From positions 1 through 29,848 of the forward strand of contig CAJLWO010000030.1 of assembly GCA_905210435.1 (NCBI GenBank): DNA of 29,848 nucleotides. The letters run 5' to 3'. This DNA comes from an uncultured Bacteroidales bacterium (GTDB lineage Bacteria; Bacteroidota; Bacteroidia; Bacteroidales; Muribaculaceae). The notes under the pieces are model-generated. The model saw only the letters and a list, made by a program, of their open reading frames with translations, was not told the DNA's origin and ran no database searches. Below are positions 7,718 to 16,604 of this stretch, one piece after another. How positions within the stretch are numbered: position 1 is the stretch's first letter; every line of letters begins with the position of its first letter. The position numbers were made by a program, and so were the translations under genes.

Positions 7718-8050
7718 ATGAAGAGATTTAATCTACATATAGTCAATTTGGATCCCACGGTAGGTGCGGAAATAAAAAAGAAAAGACCGTGCCTGATTGT
7801 ATCGCCTGATGAAATAAACACTTATCTGCAAACCGTCATCATAGTGCCGCTCACATCCACTCAAAGGAATCTGCCGACTCGCATATTAATAAAAGCGACT
7901 CCGCAAAGCGGTTTAAGCAATGACAGCTATGCCGTCCTCGACCGGTTGAAGACGGTAGACAAATCAAGACTGTCAGCACCAATCGGAGAAATTTCCGATG
8001 ACGAAAAACATGCCGTTTCCGACATACTAAAAGAAATGTTCGACTATTGA
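7718..8050 (+). CDS. mazF: MazF/PemK-family endoribonuclease toxin
   Basis: This 110-residue protein matches PemK/MazF toxins, which cleave mRNA at short sequence motifs and arrest growth. Visible hallmarks are the N-terminal VNLDPTVGAEIKKKRPCLIVS (E18, R23, P24), the VPLTS strand (43-47) that contributes the active-site Ser/Thr, and LDRLKTVDKSRL (74-85), the conserved dimer and RNA-binding helix region. The length is normal and no lesion is seen, so the toxin is probably functional. It ends only 9 nt from the convergent DUF389 gene stop. Base composition is more A/T-rich than in adjacent core genes, in keeping with mobile toxin-antitoxin modules. Confidence 0.9.
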   Translation: MKRFNLHIVNLDPTVGAEIKKKRPCLIVSPDEINTYLQTVIIVPLTSTQRNLPTRILIKATPQSGLSNDSYAVLDRLKTVDKSRLSAPIGEISDDEKHAVSDILKEMFDY

Positions 8051-8059
8051 ATACTTCCC

Positions 8060-9463
8060 TCATTTCAGTGCTTCCGCGCTCGCCTCTTTTACCGGCCAGG
8101 GGAAACTGTGGGGGTTGACCGAGACATGCACTCCCTTACGGTGCAGACGCACTTCGACGTATTCCGCAAGCTTGTCGCGCTGCTCCTCGGTCATCTCGCC
8201 GGTCACTTTTACAAATACCATATTGACAGTGTCGGCGCTCGACGTCTCAACTCCGGCAAGCACCATGTTGGACAATGCTATATCCTCCACCTGAGGGAAG
8301 AGCACCTTTACCTCCGGGGCAAGCTTTACCGACTCGTCGGAGAAATCGGAACGCAACGCAAGCACGCTCTCGAGAGAGTCGATGCGGTTCTGGCGCTGTA
8401 ATATCTCCTGCTGCATCACGGAGTAGAGCTGCGACATAGATTTCGAATTGTCGGGCGCCGCTCCGAGGCTGAATCCCTGCTTTATGGTGAGCACCGTTCC
8501 GCCGAGACCCACCGAGTCGAGTTTATGGAGCATGGCGAGCTGAAGCGAGTCCTTGGGCAGCGCTTCCCCTATCAGCGTCACGTCGATATGCCTGCGTCCG
8601 TCGCTTATATACTCCTTGTGGCTTAATACCTGCGTATTCGGGAAGACCATCTCGCGGTTGACAAACTGCATGGCGTTGAGCTCGAATATGTTGCGGCTGA
8701 TCATCTGTACGGTGAGGTAAGCGCTGAGTCCTATCGTTATGGCTACGATGACATAGACTACCGTCTGCACTCGCCGCGCTTTCTTGGCATCCTTCTGCAC
8801 CACAGGCTTGAAGCGCATCATCTTCACCCCTATCCATGTGGCAAACAGTATGAACACCATATTGGTGAAGAACAGATAGAGCGCCCCGAAAAAGAAATGC
8901 GGCTGCAGCGTGGCAAGTCCGTAGCCAGCCGTACACAACGGCGGCATGAGCGACGTGGCGATTGCCACACCGGGAAGCACCTGTCCCTTGTTCTTGCATG
9001 CCAGACTAACTATGCCCGCCGCTCCGCCGAACAATGCTATGAACACATCGTAGATCGACGGCGACGTGCGTGCCAACAGCTGGCTGCCATCCTCATACTG
9101 CGGCGAGATAAGGAAATATATCGCCGAAGCGATAATCGACCCCAACATTGCCATCAGTATATTCTTCAGTCCGCGCTGCAGCAATCCGTAGTCGCTGATG
9201 CCGATACCGAGTCCCATGCCGATGATAGGTCCCATGAGGGGCGAAATCAACATGGCGCCGATAATCACGGCCACATTGTCGGTATTAAGGCCAAGCGACG
9301 CCACAAAGATTGCGAAAACAAGAATCAGCAACTGCGACCCCTTGAATGATACCCCCGACCTGATTGAGGCCTCCGTATCGGCCTGCGGCTCCAGATCGGC
9401 ACTGACATTGAAATACGATTTCAACTCGGTAAAATATTTTGAAAACTGTTCTTTCGACGGCAT
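8060..9463 (-). CDS. DUF389 (TIGR00341-type) integral membrane protein
   Basis: This 467-residue protein has the multi-helix DUF389 region at about 45-250: hydrophobic helices around LLILVFAIFVASLGL, NVAVIIGAMLISPLMGPIIGMGLGI, ILMAMLGSIIASAIYFLI and LYLFFTNMVFILFATWIGV. The conserved GAMLISPLMGPI signature is present. A further hydrophobic helix (VYVIVAITIGLSAYLTV) and a soluble C-terminal domain of about 200 residues follow. The family is widespread in Bacteroidota and its function is not established. The gene is convergent with mazF (9 nt between stops). No promoter matching the consensus was found in the 150 nt upstream, which separates it from feoAB on the same strand. Confidence 0.85.
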   Translation of the reverse strand: MPSKEQFSKYFTELKSYFNVSADLEPQADTEASIRSGVSFKGSQLLILVFAIFVASLGLNTDNVAVIIGAMLISPLMGPIIGMGLGIGISDYGLLQRGLKNILMAMLGSIIASAIYFLISPQYEDGSQLLARTSPSIYDVFIALFGGAAGIVSLACKNKGQVLPGVAIATSLMPPLCTAGYGLATLQPHFFFGALYLFFTNMVFILFATWIGVKMMRFKPVVQKDAKKARRVQTVVYVIVAITIGLSAYLTVQMISRNIFELNAMQFVNREMVFPNTQVLSHKEYISDGRRHIDVTLIGEALPKDSLQLAMLHKLDSVGLGGTVLTIKQGFSLGAAPDNSKSMSQLYSVMQQEILQRQNRIDSLESVLALRSDFSDESVKLAPEVKVLFPQVEDIALSNMVLAGVETSSADTVNMVFVKVTGEMTEEQRDKLAEYVEVRLHRKGVHVSVNPHSFPWPVKEASAEALK

Positions 9464-9554
9464 GTAATAAATAAATTAAATTGAAACGTATAGTATTGTC
9501 TAATTTATAAATCGCGTCCCTAAAGGAGTATGTCACTCATATTTTTTATATAAC

Positions 9555-9593
9555 AAATGCACACCGCATTAAGATTATATACAGCGTGCATTT
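9555..9593 (-). terminator. Probable terminator of feoAB
   Basis: Inverted AAATGCAC (9555-9562) and GTGCATTT (9586-9593) form an 8-bp stem with a 23-nt loop, 24 nt past the feoAB stop on the minus strand. It is weaker than the other terminators here. Confidence 0.4.
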
Positions 9594-9616
9594 ATTCATT
9601 CTTATTTGTCAATTCG

Positions 9617-12052
9617 TCAGAACAGCAGCGCTATCCGGTACACGATGAATGCCGTCAACCAGGCCGCAACGGTGTTGTAGACCACTACAAACGCTCCGTA
9701 TTTCCATGAATGCGTTTCCCTCACAATAGCCACAATCGTAGCGATACAGGGGCAATAAAGCAATATGAACACCATGAAGGCGAGCGCTACCGCAGGCGTG
9801 AAGTCAGGTTCGCCGGTGACAGGATTTGGCGCAGTAAGGCGTGCCGATAGCGCAGTATCGTCTATCTCCTCGTCGCCGGTATAGAGCACGCCGAGTGTCG
9901 ACACCACAATCTCCTTCGCCGGCACTCCGGCAACCACGGCCACCGACGCGCGCCATGAGAATCCGAGCGGCTTGAACACCGGGTTGATAGCCTTGCCGAT
10001 CATCTCGAGGAACGAGTCGCGCGACATGTCTATCCTGTCGTCGTCAGCGGCAGCCACCGCTGCATCCGCCTCATCACCTCCGGCAGCGGTTATCGCCACC
10101 GTCTCATCCGGCTGCTCCTCGTGACGCGGGAAATAGTTGAGAGCCCACACCACGATACTTGCCACGAGTATTATACCGCCCATCTTCTTTAGATACTGCT
10201 GCGCTTTCCACCACATGTGACGCACCGACGACTTGAACGTAGGCACGCGGTAAGGTGGCAGTTCCATCACAAACGGTGTCTCGTCGACCTTGAATACGAA
10301 CCGGCGCAACAGCCGTGCCGTAATCACGGCCACCGTCACCCCGAGCAAATATATCAACAGAAACATCAGCGCCGCGTGACCCGAGAAAAACGTCCCGATA
10401 AGCAGCACATATATAGGCAGCCGCGCCGAGCACGACACAAACGGATTTATAAGAATCGTTATCAGCCTCGAACTGCGGCTCTCTATCGTGCGGCACGCCA
10501 TGACGGCCGGCACATTGCACCCGAACCCCATCACAAGCGGTATGAACGACTTGCCGTGAAGTCCTATCTTATGCATTATCTTGTCCATTATGAATGCCGC
10601 CCTTGCCATATATCCCGAATCCTCCATAAACGAGATGAAGAAATAAAGTATCAGGATATTCGGCAGGAACACAATCACGCCCCCGACGCCGCCGATGATT
10701 CCGTCGGCTATCAGATCCTTCAGCGGACCTTCGGCCATATTGTCGTTTACCACACTGCCGAGCAGGTCGCATCCACGTTCTATCCACTCCATGGGATACT
10801 GGCCGATATAGAACGTCACCCAGAATATGAAAAACATTATGGCGAGAAATATCGGGAAACCGAACAGCCGGTTTGTGACGAAAGCATCGATGATATGTGT
10901 CGTCGAAGCCGTCTCCTTCCGGTTGCGCTCGAGCGTCTCGGCAAGCGCGCCCGATATGAAGCCATATTTCTCGTTGGCCACCATTGTCGACACATCCTCG
11001 TCGTGTATCTCGGCCAGATGCGCCACGGCCTTGTCTCTAAGTTCCTTTATACCGGCGCATTGGGGTGAATTTTCAATAACCTTTACGGCCTCCGCGTCCC
11101 CTTCAAGCAACTTTATGGCAAGATAACGGGCCGAAAAACGGCTTGAGATATGGCGGTCGGCTTTAATCAGCGGCTTTATGGTGTCAATAGCATCCTCAAT
11201 GTCACGTCCCAGATTGACATGTACGTGGCGCACATGCCTGTTGCGGCCTTCATACACCTCGATTACCGTATCAAACAGCTTGTCAATACCTTCGCCGTTG
11301 CGCGACACGGTAGGCACTATGGGCACTCCGATCATCCCGCCGAGGGTATCGTAATCAAGACTGTCGCCGCGGCTGCGCAATTCGTCATACAGATTAAGCG
11401 CTATGACCATCGAATGGTCCATATCGATAAGTTCGGTGGTAAGATACAGGTTTCGCTCCAGATTGGAGGCATCGGCCACATTGACAATTACATCGGGGGT
11501 CGATTCCGAAAGGTAGCGTCTCACATACAGCTCCTCGGGCGAATACGCCGAAAGAGAATAGGTGCCGGGGAGGTCTACGATATTGAACTTGTACCCCTTG
11601 TACCGGAATGTACCGTGCTTGCAGTCAACCGTCACGCCGCTGTAGTTGCCGACATGCTCCTGCGCGCCCGATGCTATATTGAACAGCGATGTCTTTCCGC
11701 AATTGGGATTCCCTATGAGCGCTATATTGATTGTGCGCCCCGAAGCATCAAGACGCTGCCTCATACCCTCGCTGCCATCATCGACTATCGGCTCCGGCGA
11801 AGAAGTCTTCTCTGCCTCAACATACTCATTGACAGGCACGATTTCCACCATTGCCGCCTCACTCCGGCGCAACGACACCTCATAATCCATAAGGCGGTAT
11901 TTCACCGGATCGCGCAACGGAGCGTTGAGCACTGCGGTTATTTCACGGCCTTTCACAAAACCCATCTCCATCACCCTGCGGCGAAATGCTCCGTGACCCA
12001 GTATCTTTATGATTACGGCCGACTGGCCCGTTTCCAAATCCGATAGTCTCAT
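9617..12052 (-). CDS. feoB: FeoA-FeoB fusion ferrous iron transporter
   Basis: This 811-residue protein is an inner-membrane Fe(II) importer in which an N-terminal FeoA (SH3-like, about 1-75, GFVKGREITAVLNAPLRDPVKYR region) is fused to FeoB. The linker (76-105) is acidic. The G domain is complete: G1 GNPNCGKTS (114-122), G2 in GNYSGVT, G3 DLPG (160-163), G4 NLYD (220-223). Two gate-type membrane repeats follow, with the conserved GFGCNVPAVMACRT and NPFVSCSARLPIY segments carrying the cysteines implicated in iron passage. Fused FeoAB is typical of Bacteroidota. A long charged Ala/Asp-rich insert lies between membrane segments at about residue 655-670. It is transcribed alone. Confidence 0.95.
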   Translation of the reverse strand: MRLSDLETGQSAVIIKILGHGAFRRRVMEMGFVKGREITAVLNAPLRDPVKYRLMDYEVSLRRSEAAMVEIVPVNEYVEAEKTSSPEPIVDDGSEGMRQRLDASGRTINIALIGNPNCGKTSLFNIASGAQEHVGNYSGVTVDCKHGTFRYKGYKFNIVDLPGTYSLSAYSPEELYVRRYLSESTPDVIVNVADASNLERNLYLTTELIDMDHSMVIALNLYDELRSRGDSLDYDTLGGMIGVPIVPTVSRNGEGIDKLFDTVIEVYEGRNRHVRHVHVNLGRDIEDAIDTIKPLIKADRHISSRFSARYLAIKLLEGDAEAVKVIENSPQCAGIKELRDKAVAHLAEIHDEDVSTMVANEKYGFISGALAETLERNRKETASTTHIIDAFVTNRLFGFPIFLAIMFFIFWVTFYIGQYPMEWIERGCDLLGSVVNDNMAEGPLKDLIADGIIGGVGGVIVFLPNILILYFFISFMEDSGYMARAAFIMDKIMHKIGLHGKSFIPLVMGFGCNVPAVMACRTIESRSSRLITILINPFVSCSARLPIYVLLIGTFFSGHAALMFLLIYLLGVTVAVITARLLRRFVFKVDETPFVMELPPYRVPTFKSSVRHMWWKAQQYLKKMGGIILVASIVVWALNYFPRHEEQPDETVAITAAGGDEADAAVAAADDDRIDMSRDSFLEMIGKAINPVFKPLGFSWRASVAVVAGVPAKEIVVSTLGVLYTGDEEIDDTALSARLTAPNPVTGEPDFTPAVALAFMVFILLYCPCIATIVAIVRETHSWKYGAFVVVYNTVAAWLTAFIVYRIALLF

Positions 12053-12133
12053 TATATTAAGCTATTAAGCAGTTATGCAGCGTCCCGTTGCATAAAGGCC
12101 AATCCTGCCGCATCGACCTTCACGACGGATACT

Positions 12134-12180
12134 GCCGTTATTACGGCTGCAAAGGTCAGAAAAAATCCATTTATTACAAA
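12134..12180 (-). promoter_or_regulatory. Probable feoAB promoter with adjacent dyad
   Basis: On the minus strand TTTG (12180-12177) and GACCTTTG (12157-12150) are 19 nt apart; the -7 element deviates only at its first base. Just downstream, at the expected start site, lies the perfect dyad GCCGT-TATT-ACGGC (12134-12147), a candidate operator. A classical Fur box was not recognised. Confidence 0.45.
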
Positions 12181-12339
12181 ACATTTGCACGTATTATTTA
12201 TATCCATTCTAAATAACTGCCTTAATTTGGACATCCTGCATTTTCACCGGGCAACCGGCAGATTTGCCTTTATATCCCCGATATTTGCCTAAACGCAACA
12301 TAATTATACCTAAATTGTATTTATTTGTCCGAATTTTTG

Positions 12340-12347
12340 TAAATTTG
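12340..12347 (+). promoter_or_regulatory. -7 element of the barrel/PCMD operon
   Basis: TAAATTTG at 12340-12347 matches the consensus, 73 nt before the chosen ATG at 12421. A TTTG at the normal distance is absent; ATTG at 12314-12317 lies 22 nt upstream. The rest of the 12053-12420 gap shows no gene. Confidence 0.45.
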
Positions 12348-12420
12348 ACGATTATTTGCAATGCGACGCAACGGCATCATATTTCACTGTTTCCGACTTA
12401 TCGCCGCAAAACGACAACTG

Positions 12421-13164
12421 ATGATGAAAAAAAGATTGTTTGCACTTCTCGTGCTTATATACACCATTGCCGGAACTGCCGGAATTGCCGCCCAGGAGCC
12501 ATTCCGCCGCGGCCTGCAGCAGATTTCATTCATACCCGAAGGGCAATGGATTACAGGAGTAAGCGTAAGCTACTCCCAGTCCAACCAGTCGAACTACCAG
12601 TTTCTTGTAGTGGAAAATCTCAATGGCGATACCTACAACTTCAAGGTCAGCCCCATGCTGATGTATTGTTTCAAGGACAACCTCGCCGCCGGCGGACGCT
12701 TCGCCTATACCCGCTCCAAAATCGACCTCCGCTCGGCCGACGTCATCCTCGACTCCGAGACCGAATACAACGTCGACAACCTGTACAGCATAGCGCAGAA
12801 CTGGTACGGCACAGCTGCCTTCCGCAACTACATATCGCTCGGCAACAACCGCCGCTTCGGCATGTTCAACGAAGTGCAGCTCGAAATCGGAGGCGGGGAG
12901 TCGAAAATATGCAACGGCTCCGGCGACGACCTCACCGGTACGTATTCGCGCAATTTCAGCCTCAACGTAGGCCTCGCACCGGGCATGATAATGTTCCTCA
13001 ACAACTACTCGGCCATCGAGGTCAATGTCGGCGTGCTCGGTTTCACATATACGAGTTCGAAATCAACCACCGACCGCGTCTACGTAGCACATTCCGACTC
13101 GCGCCGCGCCAATTTTAAAATCAACCTGTTTTCAATCACCTTCGGGGTGGCATTCTACCTGTAA
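12421..13164 (+). CDS. Outer-membrane beta-barrel protein, paralogue 1
   Basis: This is a 247-residue exported protein. The reading frame is open from 12361, but ATG 12421 is chosen because it gives a clean signal peptide (MMKKRLFALLVLIYTIAGTA, then AAQ), whereas the earlier start places charged residues ahead of it. The mature part has barrel-like strands with Asn/Tyr-rich turns and ends FYL. It is homologous to the next gene product: both share I-P-[EK]-G-Q-W, a YTRS[KE][IV]DL strand, a FRNYI/YRNYI-G segment, MFNEV/IFNEV and a final N-F-K-[IF]-N strand. The specific function is unknown. It starts an apparent operon, with 5 nt to the next gene. Confidence 0.75.
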   Translation: MMKKRLFALLVLIYTIAGTAGIAAQEPFRRGLQQISFIPEGQWITGVSVSYSQSNQSNYQFLVVENLNGDTYNFKVSPMLMYCFKDNLAAGGRFAYTRSKIDLRSADVILDSETEYNVDNLYSIAQNWYGTAAFRNYISLGNNRRFGMFNEVQLEIGGGESKICNGSGDDLTGTYSRNFSLNVGLAPGMIMFLNNYSAIEVNVGVLGFTYTSSKSTTDRVYVAHSDSRRANFKINLFSITFGVAFYL

Positions 13165-13169
13165 GCGCT

Positions 13170-14105
13170 ATGAAAAAGATAACATTACTGATTACGTTCA
13201 TGGTGCTCCTGGCCGCAGCCGCCACATCCCGGGCTCAGACACCCGTCATCAACGATACGCCGGCGTCAGGCGCCCCGTGCAAGGATTTCACCAACAGATT
13301 CATCATCAGCGAGAACATTCTCGGCTCGAAAAAAATTAAACTCGACTCGCTCAGCGACGCCAGCCAATACCTCGACCGCAAGGTCATAGTCGGAGGCGAC
13401 ACCGTCGGCATCATTCTCCCCGACAAGAACTACGGGCGCTACGACCGCGGTCTATTCAACTTCCTCATCATACCCAAGGGACAATGGTCGTTCGGCCTTA
13501 CGGCATCCTACGGCGAGTTCAACACCGACGACGTCCAGATTCTATCAATACTCAAGAATTTCGACATCAAAATCAAAGCCTACTCGCTCAAGCCATCGAT
13601 AGCCTACTTCTTCCGCAGCAACCAGTCCATAGGCATCAAATTCGACTATACCCGTTCGGAGGTCGACCTCAACAACATGACATTCGACTTCGACGACGAC
13701 CTCAACTTCTCGCTGCGCGACGTGAGCTACTACTCGCAGTCCTACACCGCGTCGATCAACTACCGCAACTACATCGGGCTCGGACCTGAAAAACGCTTCG
13801 CCATATTCAACGAAGTCGACCTCGGATTCGGCAGCGGTTCGTCGCGTTTCAAGCGTCTCTACAACAACGAGCCGCGCGACACCCGCACCAACATCACCCG
13901 CGCAAGTCTAAACTTCAGCCCCGGTCTGTGCGTTTTCATCATGGACTACGTGTCGTTCAACGTATCGTTCGGCGTATTCGGACTGCATATGACCAACGAA
14001 AAGCAGACCACCGACGGCATCGACGAAGGATCTCGCTTCTCGTCGGGAGCCAACTTCAAGTTCAACATCTTCAACATCAACTTCGGCATGGCGGTGCACA
14101 TCTGA
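13170..14105 (+). CDS. Outer-membrane beta-barrel protein, paralogue 2
   Basis: This 311-residue protein has a signal peptide (MKKITLLITFMVLLAAAATS, then RAQ) and the same barrel domain as the preceding protein. It carries an extra N-terminal segment of about 75 residues (roughly 25-100) before the shared IPKGQW motif. Shared landmarks include KFDYTRSEVDL, NYRNYIGLG, FAIFNEVDLG and FKFNIFNINFG. Tandem duplication followed by divergence is the simplest explanation. It lies 5 nt after paralogue 1 and 34 nt before the PCMD lipoprotein, so the three are very probably co-transcribed and may act together at the cell surface (inference). Confidence 0.75.
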   Translation: MKKITLLITFMVLLAAAATSRAQTPVINDTPASGAPCKDFTNRFIISENILGSKKIKLDSLSDASQYLDRKVIVGGDTVGIILPDKNYGRYDRGLFNFLIIPKGQWSFGLTASYGEFNTDDVQILSILKNFDIKIKAYSLKPSIAYFFRSNQSIGIKFDYTRSEVDLNNMTFDFDDDLNFSLRDVSYYSQSYTASINYRNYIGLGPEKRFAIFNEVDLGFGSGSSRFKRLYNNEPRDTRTNITRASLNFSPGLCVFIMDYVSFNVSFGVFGLHMTNEKQTTDGIDEGSRFSSGANFKFNIFNINFGMAVHI

Positions 14106-14139
14106 GCTGCCCCGGTGCCAAGAGTCAACAATCATATCC

Positions 14140-15717
14140 ATGACAAGAGTCACCCGCATACTATATTCGCTGATGGCCGCCGCAATGATGGCCGCATTGC
14201 TTCAGGGATGCATCAAGAACGACATCCCCTACCCACGCATACAGCCCAACATCGTATCCATCGAGGTAGCCCACCAGGCGCAGGCCGCACAGATTGACAC
14301 CATCAACCGCGTCGCCACCGTCTACCTCGACGAAATGGCCGACATCTACAACGTCGACGTGGTCGGCTGCACCCTCTCCCCCAATGCTTCATTCGTGGGC
14401 GACTCCATAGCCGGCACCCTCGACCTCTCGCAGCCGCGCTACTACATCCTTGAGATTTATCAGGAATACGTCTGGACCCTCAAGGCCGTGCAGACCATCA
14501 CCCGCTACTTCACCGTAGCCAACCAGATAGGCGCATCGGTAATCGACGTGCCCGGGCGCCGCATCGTCGTCACACTTCCCACTACCGCCGACCTCTCGCG
14601 CGTCAAGGTGCTCAGCGCCAAACTCGGCTCCGAAGGCTCAGTCATAACCCCCGCCATCGAGGGCGAGTACATCGACCTGACGCATCCATATGAAATTACG
14701 GTCAGCGACTACGGCCGCGAAGCCGGCTGGACCATCTACTGCCAGGTCACCGAAGCCACCGTCACCACCGTGCGCGCCGATGCCTGGACCAACGTGGCAT
14801 GGGTCTACGGCGAGGCCCAGGAAGGCCGTGACAACTACATCGAATACCGCGCCGCATCCGACACCGAATGGACACGCGTGCCCGACGCATGGCTCACCGT
14901 CAACGGCGGCAGCTTCCACGCCCGCATCATTCATCTGCAGTCGCTCACCGACTATGTCGCCCGTGCCGTATCCGGCGACGAATACGGCGCCGAAGTCGAA
15001 TTCCGCACCGGAGCCATCATACAGCCGCCCAACGCAAGTTTCGACAACTGGTGGCTCGACGGCAAAGTCTGGAACCCGTGGGCCGAAGGAGGCGAACGCT
15101 ACTGGGACACCGGCAACAAAGGCGCCACCACACTCGGCGCAAGCAATACCCAGCCCTCCGACGATACCCCGACAGGCACAGGCCGCTCGGCCAAACTCGA
15201 GACAAAATTCGTAGGCATAGGCATGATTGGCAAACTTGCCGCCGGCAACATATTCGCCGGCGAATATGTCCGCACCGACGGCACTAACGGCATCCTCAGC
15301 TTCGGACGCCCCTTCACCGAGCGCCCCACCAAGCTCCGCGGCTACTACAGATACCACTCCGCCCCCATCAGTTCCACCACAACCGGATTCAACGACCTCA
15401 AGGACCGACCCGACACATGCATCGTATGGGTAGCCCTCATCGACTCTCCAGAGCCGTTTGAAATCCGCACCAATCCATCCAACCGTCATCTTTTCGATCC
15501 CGAAGCATCCGACGTGATAGCATACGGCAACTTCCAGACCGGAACCGATCAGGAGCAATGGGCACAGTTCGAGTTCGACATCGACTACAAAGCCACCAAC
15601 CGTATCCCCCGCTACATCCTCATAGTAGGCTCCGCAAGCAAATACGGCGACTACTTCACCGGTGGCAACGGCTCGGTGCTTTACCTCGACGACCTCCAGC
15701 TCCTCTACGACTACTGA
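14140..15717 (+). CDS. PCMD-domain surface lipoprotein
   Basis: This 525-residue protein starts with a lipoprotein signal peptide whose lipobox LLQGC ends at Cys24. The middle (about 40-300) looks like tandem immunoglobulin-like domains. The C-terminal 230 residues (from PPNASFDNWWLDGKVWNPW to LYLDDLQLLYDY) match the PCMD (putative carbohydrate metabolism domain) family, PF13201-like, known mainly in Bacteroidota, where it is a jelly-roll-like carbohydrate-binding candidate. It is probably anchored in the outer membrane. The location after two barrel genes suggests a joint complex, but no SusC/SusD or glycoside hydrolase is present, so this is not a standard polysaccharide utilisation locus. 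Confidence 0.8.
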   Translation: MTRVTRILYSLMAAAMMAALLQGCIKNDIPYPRIQPNIVSIEVAHQAQAAQIDTINRVATVYLDEMADIYNVDVVGCTLSPNASFVGDSIAGTLDLSQPRYYILEIYQEYVWTLKAVQTITRYFTVANQIGASVIDVPGRRIVVTLPTTADLSRVKVLSAKLGSEGSVITPAIEGEYIDLTHPYEITVSDYGREAGWTIYCQVTEATVTTVRADAWTNVAWVYGEAQEGRDNYIEYRAASDTEWTRVPDAWLTVNGGSFHARIIHLQSLTDYVARAVSGDEYGAEVEFRTGAIIQPPNASFDNWWLDGKVWNPWAEGGERYWDTGNKGATTLGASNTQPSDDTPTGTGRSAKLETKFVGIGMIGKLAAGNIFAGEYVRTDGTNGILSFGRPFTERPTKLRGYYRYHSAPISSTTTGFNDLKDRPDTCIVWVALIDSPEPFEIRTNPSNRHLFDPEASDVIAYGNFQTGTDQEQWAQFEFDIDYKATNRIPRYILIVGSASKYGDYFTGGNGSVLYLDDLQLLYDY

Positions 15718-15728
15718 TCCCTTCCTAA

Positions 15729-15773
15729 AATAGCTAATATAGCTATAATAGCTACTTTAGCTACAATAGCTCA
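15729..15773. repeat. Five tandem 9-bp repeats (AATAGCTAA-like)
   Basis: Five consecutive 9-mers, AATAGCTAA, TATAGCTAT, AATAGCTAC, TTTAGCTAC and AATAGCTCA, share the palindromic core TAGCTA. They fill most of the 91-nt gap between the PCMD lipoprotein and the next barrel gene. A binding site for a regulator or a slippage-prone spacer is possible; no function is shown. Confidence 0.8.
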
Positions 15774-15808
15774 CCAAGTAAAAAATTCAATCTTCAACCC
15801 TCAGAATT

Positions 15809-16471
15809 ATGAAAAAGCTTATCTTCTCTCTGATTGCCCTCGGCGGAGCAATGACAGCCTCCGCCCAGGCCGACCTGCTCGACAATCCCGACAATCACGC
15901 CTACTTCGGCGCACGCCTCTCACTCGACATCTCGTCGACAGCCGACGGCAACGACACCTACTCCAACGGTGCCGGTTTCAGCATCGGAGCGGTCTACAAC
16001 ATTCCCCTGTATAAAAACCTCTACTTCGAGCCGGGTCTATCCATCTTCTACGACACATTCGGCACCGAAGCCCTCGCTCTCAACACCGAGGGACTGCCCA
16101 TAGGCACCGTCGACGGCTCTATCCGCAACTTCGGATTCCGCATACCCCTCGTAGCCGGCTACCACTTCGATTTCACCGACGACATGCAGTTATCCGTATT
16201 CACCGGACCGCAGATTAACCTCAGCCTCACAGCCAAAGAGCACTTCCCGGGCGAATCATACTCCATATTCGGCGACCGCGGCTTCAAGCACATCGACCTC
16301 CAGTGGGCACTCGGCGTAGGCCTGACATGGCAGAAATACTACATCTCCCTCTCCGGAGGCATAGGCATGACCAAAGCCCGCGACTGGAAAGTCCGTACCG
16401 ACAACAACACCTACATCGTAGACTCCTTCCGCCGCAACAACTTCAGCATAACCGTAGGCTACAACTTCTAA
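15809..16471 (+). CDS. Outer-membrane beta-barrel (porin-family) protein
   Basis: This 220-residue protein has a signal peptide (MKKLIFSLIALGGAMTASAQ) and a porin-family barrel (PF13568/OMP_b-brl_2-like): YFGARLSLDIS, FSIGAVYNIPLYKNLYFEPGL-type strands, RIPLVAGYHF, and a final SITVGYNF ending in F. It is not obviously a paralogue of the two barrels upstream. It follows the PCMD gene by 91 nt containing 9-bp repeats and is followed by a strong terminator, so it may be the last gene of that operon or be expressed separately. Confidence 0.8.
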   Translation: MKKLIFSLIALGGAMTASAQADLLDNPDNHAYFGARLSLDISSTADGNDTYSNGAGFSIGAVYNIPLYKNLYFEPGLSIFYDTFGTEALALNTEGLPIGTVDGSIRNFGFRIPLVAGYHFDFTDDMQLSVFTGPQINLSLTAKEHFPGESYSIFGDRGFKHIDLQWALGVGLTWQKYYISLSGGIGMTKARDWKVRTDNNTYIVDSFRRNNFSITVGYNF

Positions 16472-16504
16472 CCTACACCTACCCACACCCAATACAAAAT
16501 ACTC

Positions 16505-16540
16505 AAAAAAGGGACGCCCCTCGCGTCCCTTTTATTTTTA
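16505..16540 (+). terminator. Intrinsic terminator after the 15809-16471 gene
   Basis: Arms AAAAGGGACGC (16507-16517) and GCGTCCCTTTT (16523-16533) pair perfectly around a 5-nt loop, followed by ATTTTTATT. This is a canonical rho-independent terminator. Confidence 0.9.
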
Positions 16541-16604
16541 TTAAAACTATATATAGTTAGCGTCCAAAAGCCGCACTAAATTGTAGCTACGCGATTCAAT
16601 GCGT

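Noticed and set aside
12361..12420. 20-codon N-terminal extension of paralogue 1
   Set aside because: The earlier ATG would bury the signal peptide behind basic residues; ATG 12421 starts a canonical signal peptide.
14638..15558. 306-codon open frame on the minus strand
   Set aside because: Antisense to the PCMD lipoprotein gene, Gly/Ala/Val-rich shadow composition, no signal or domain.
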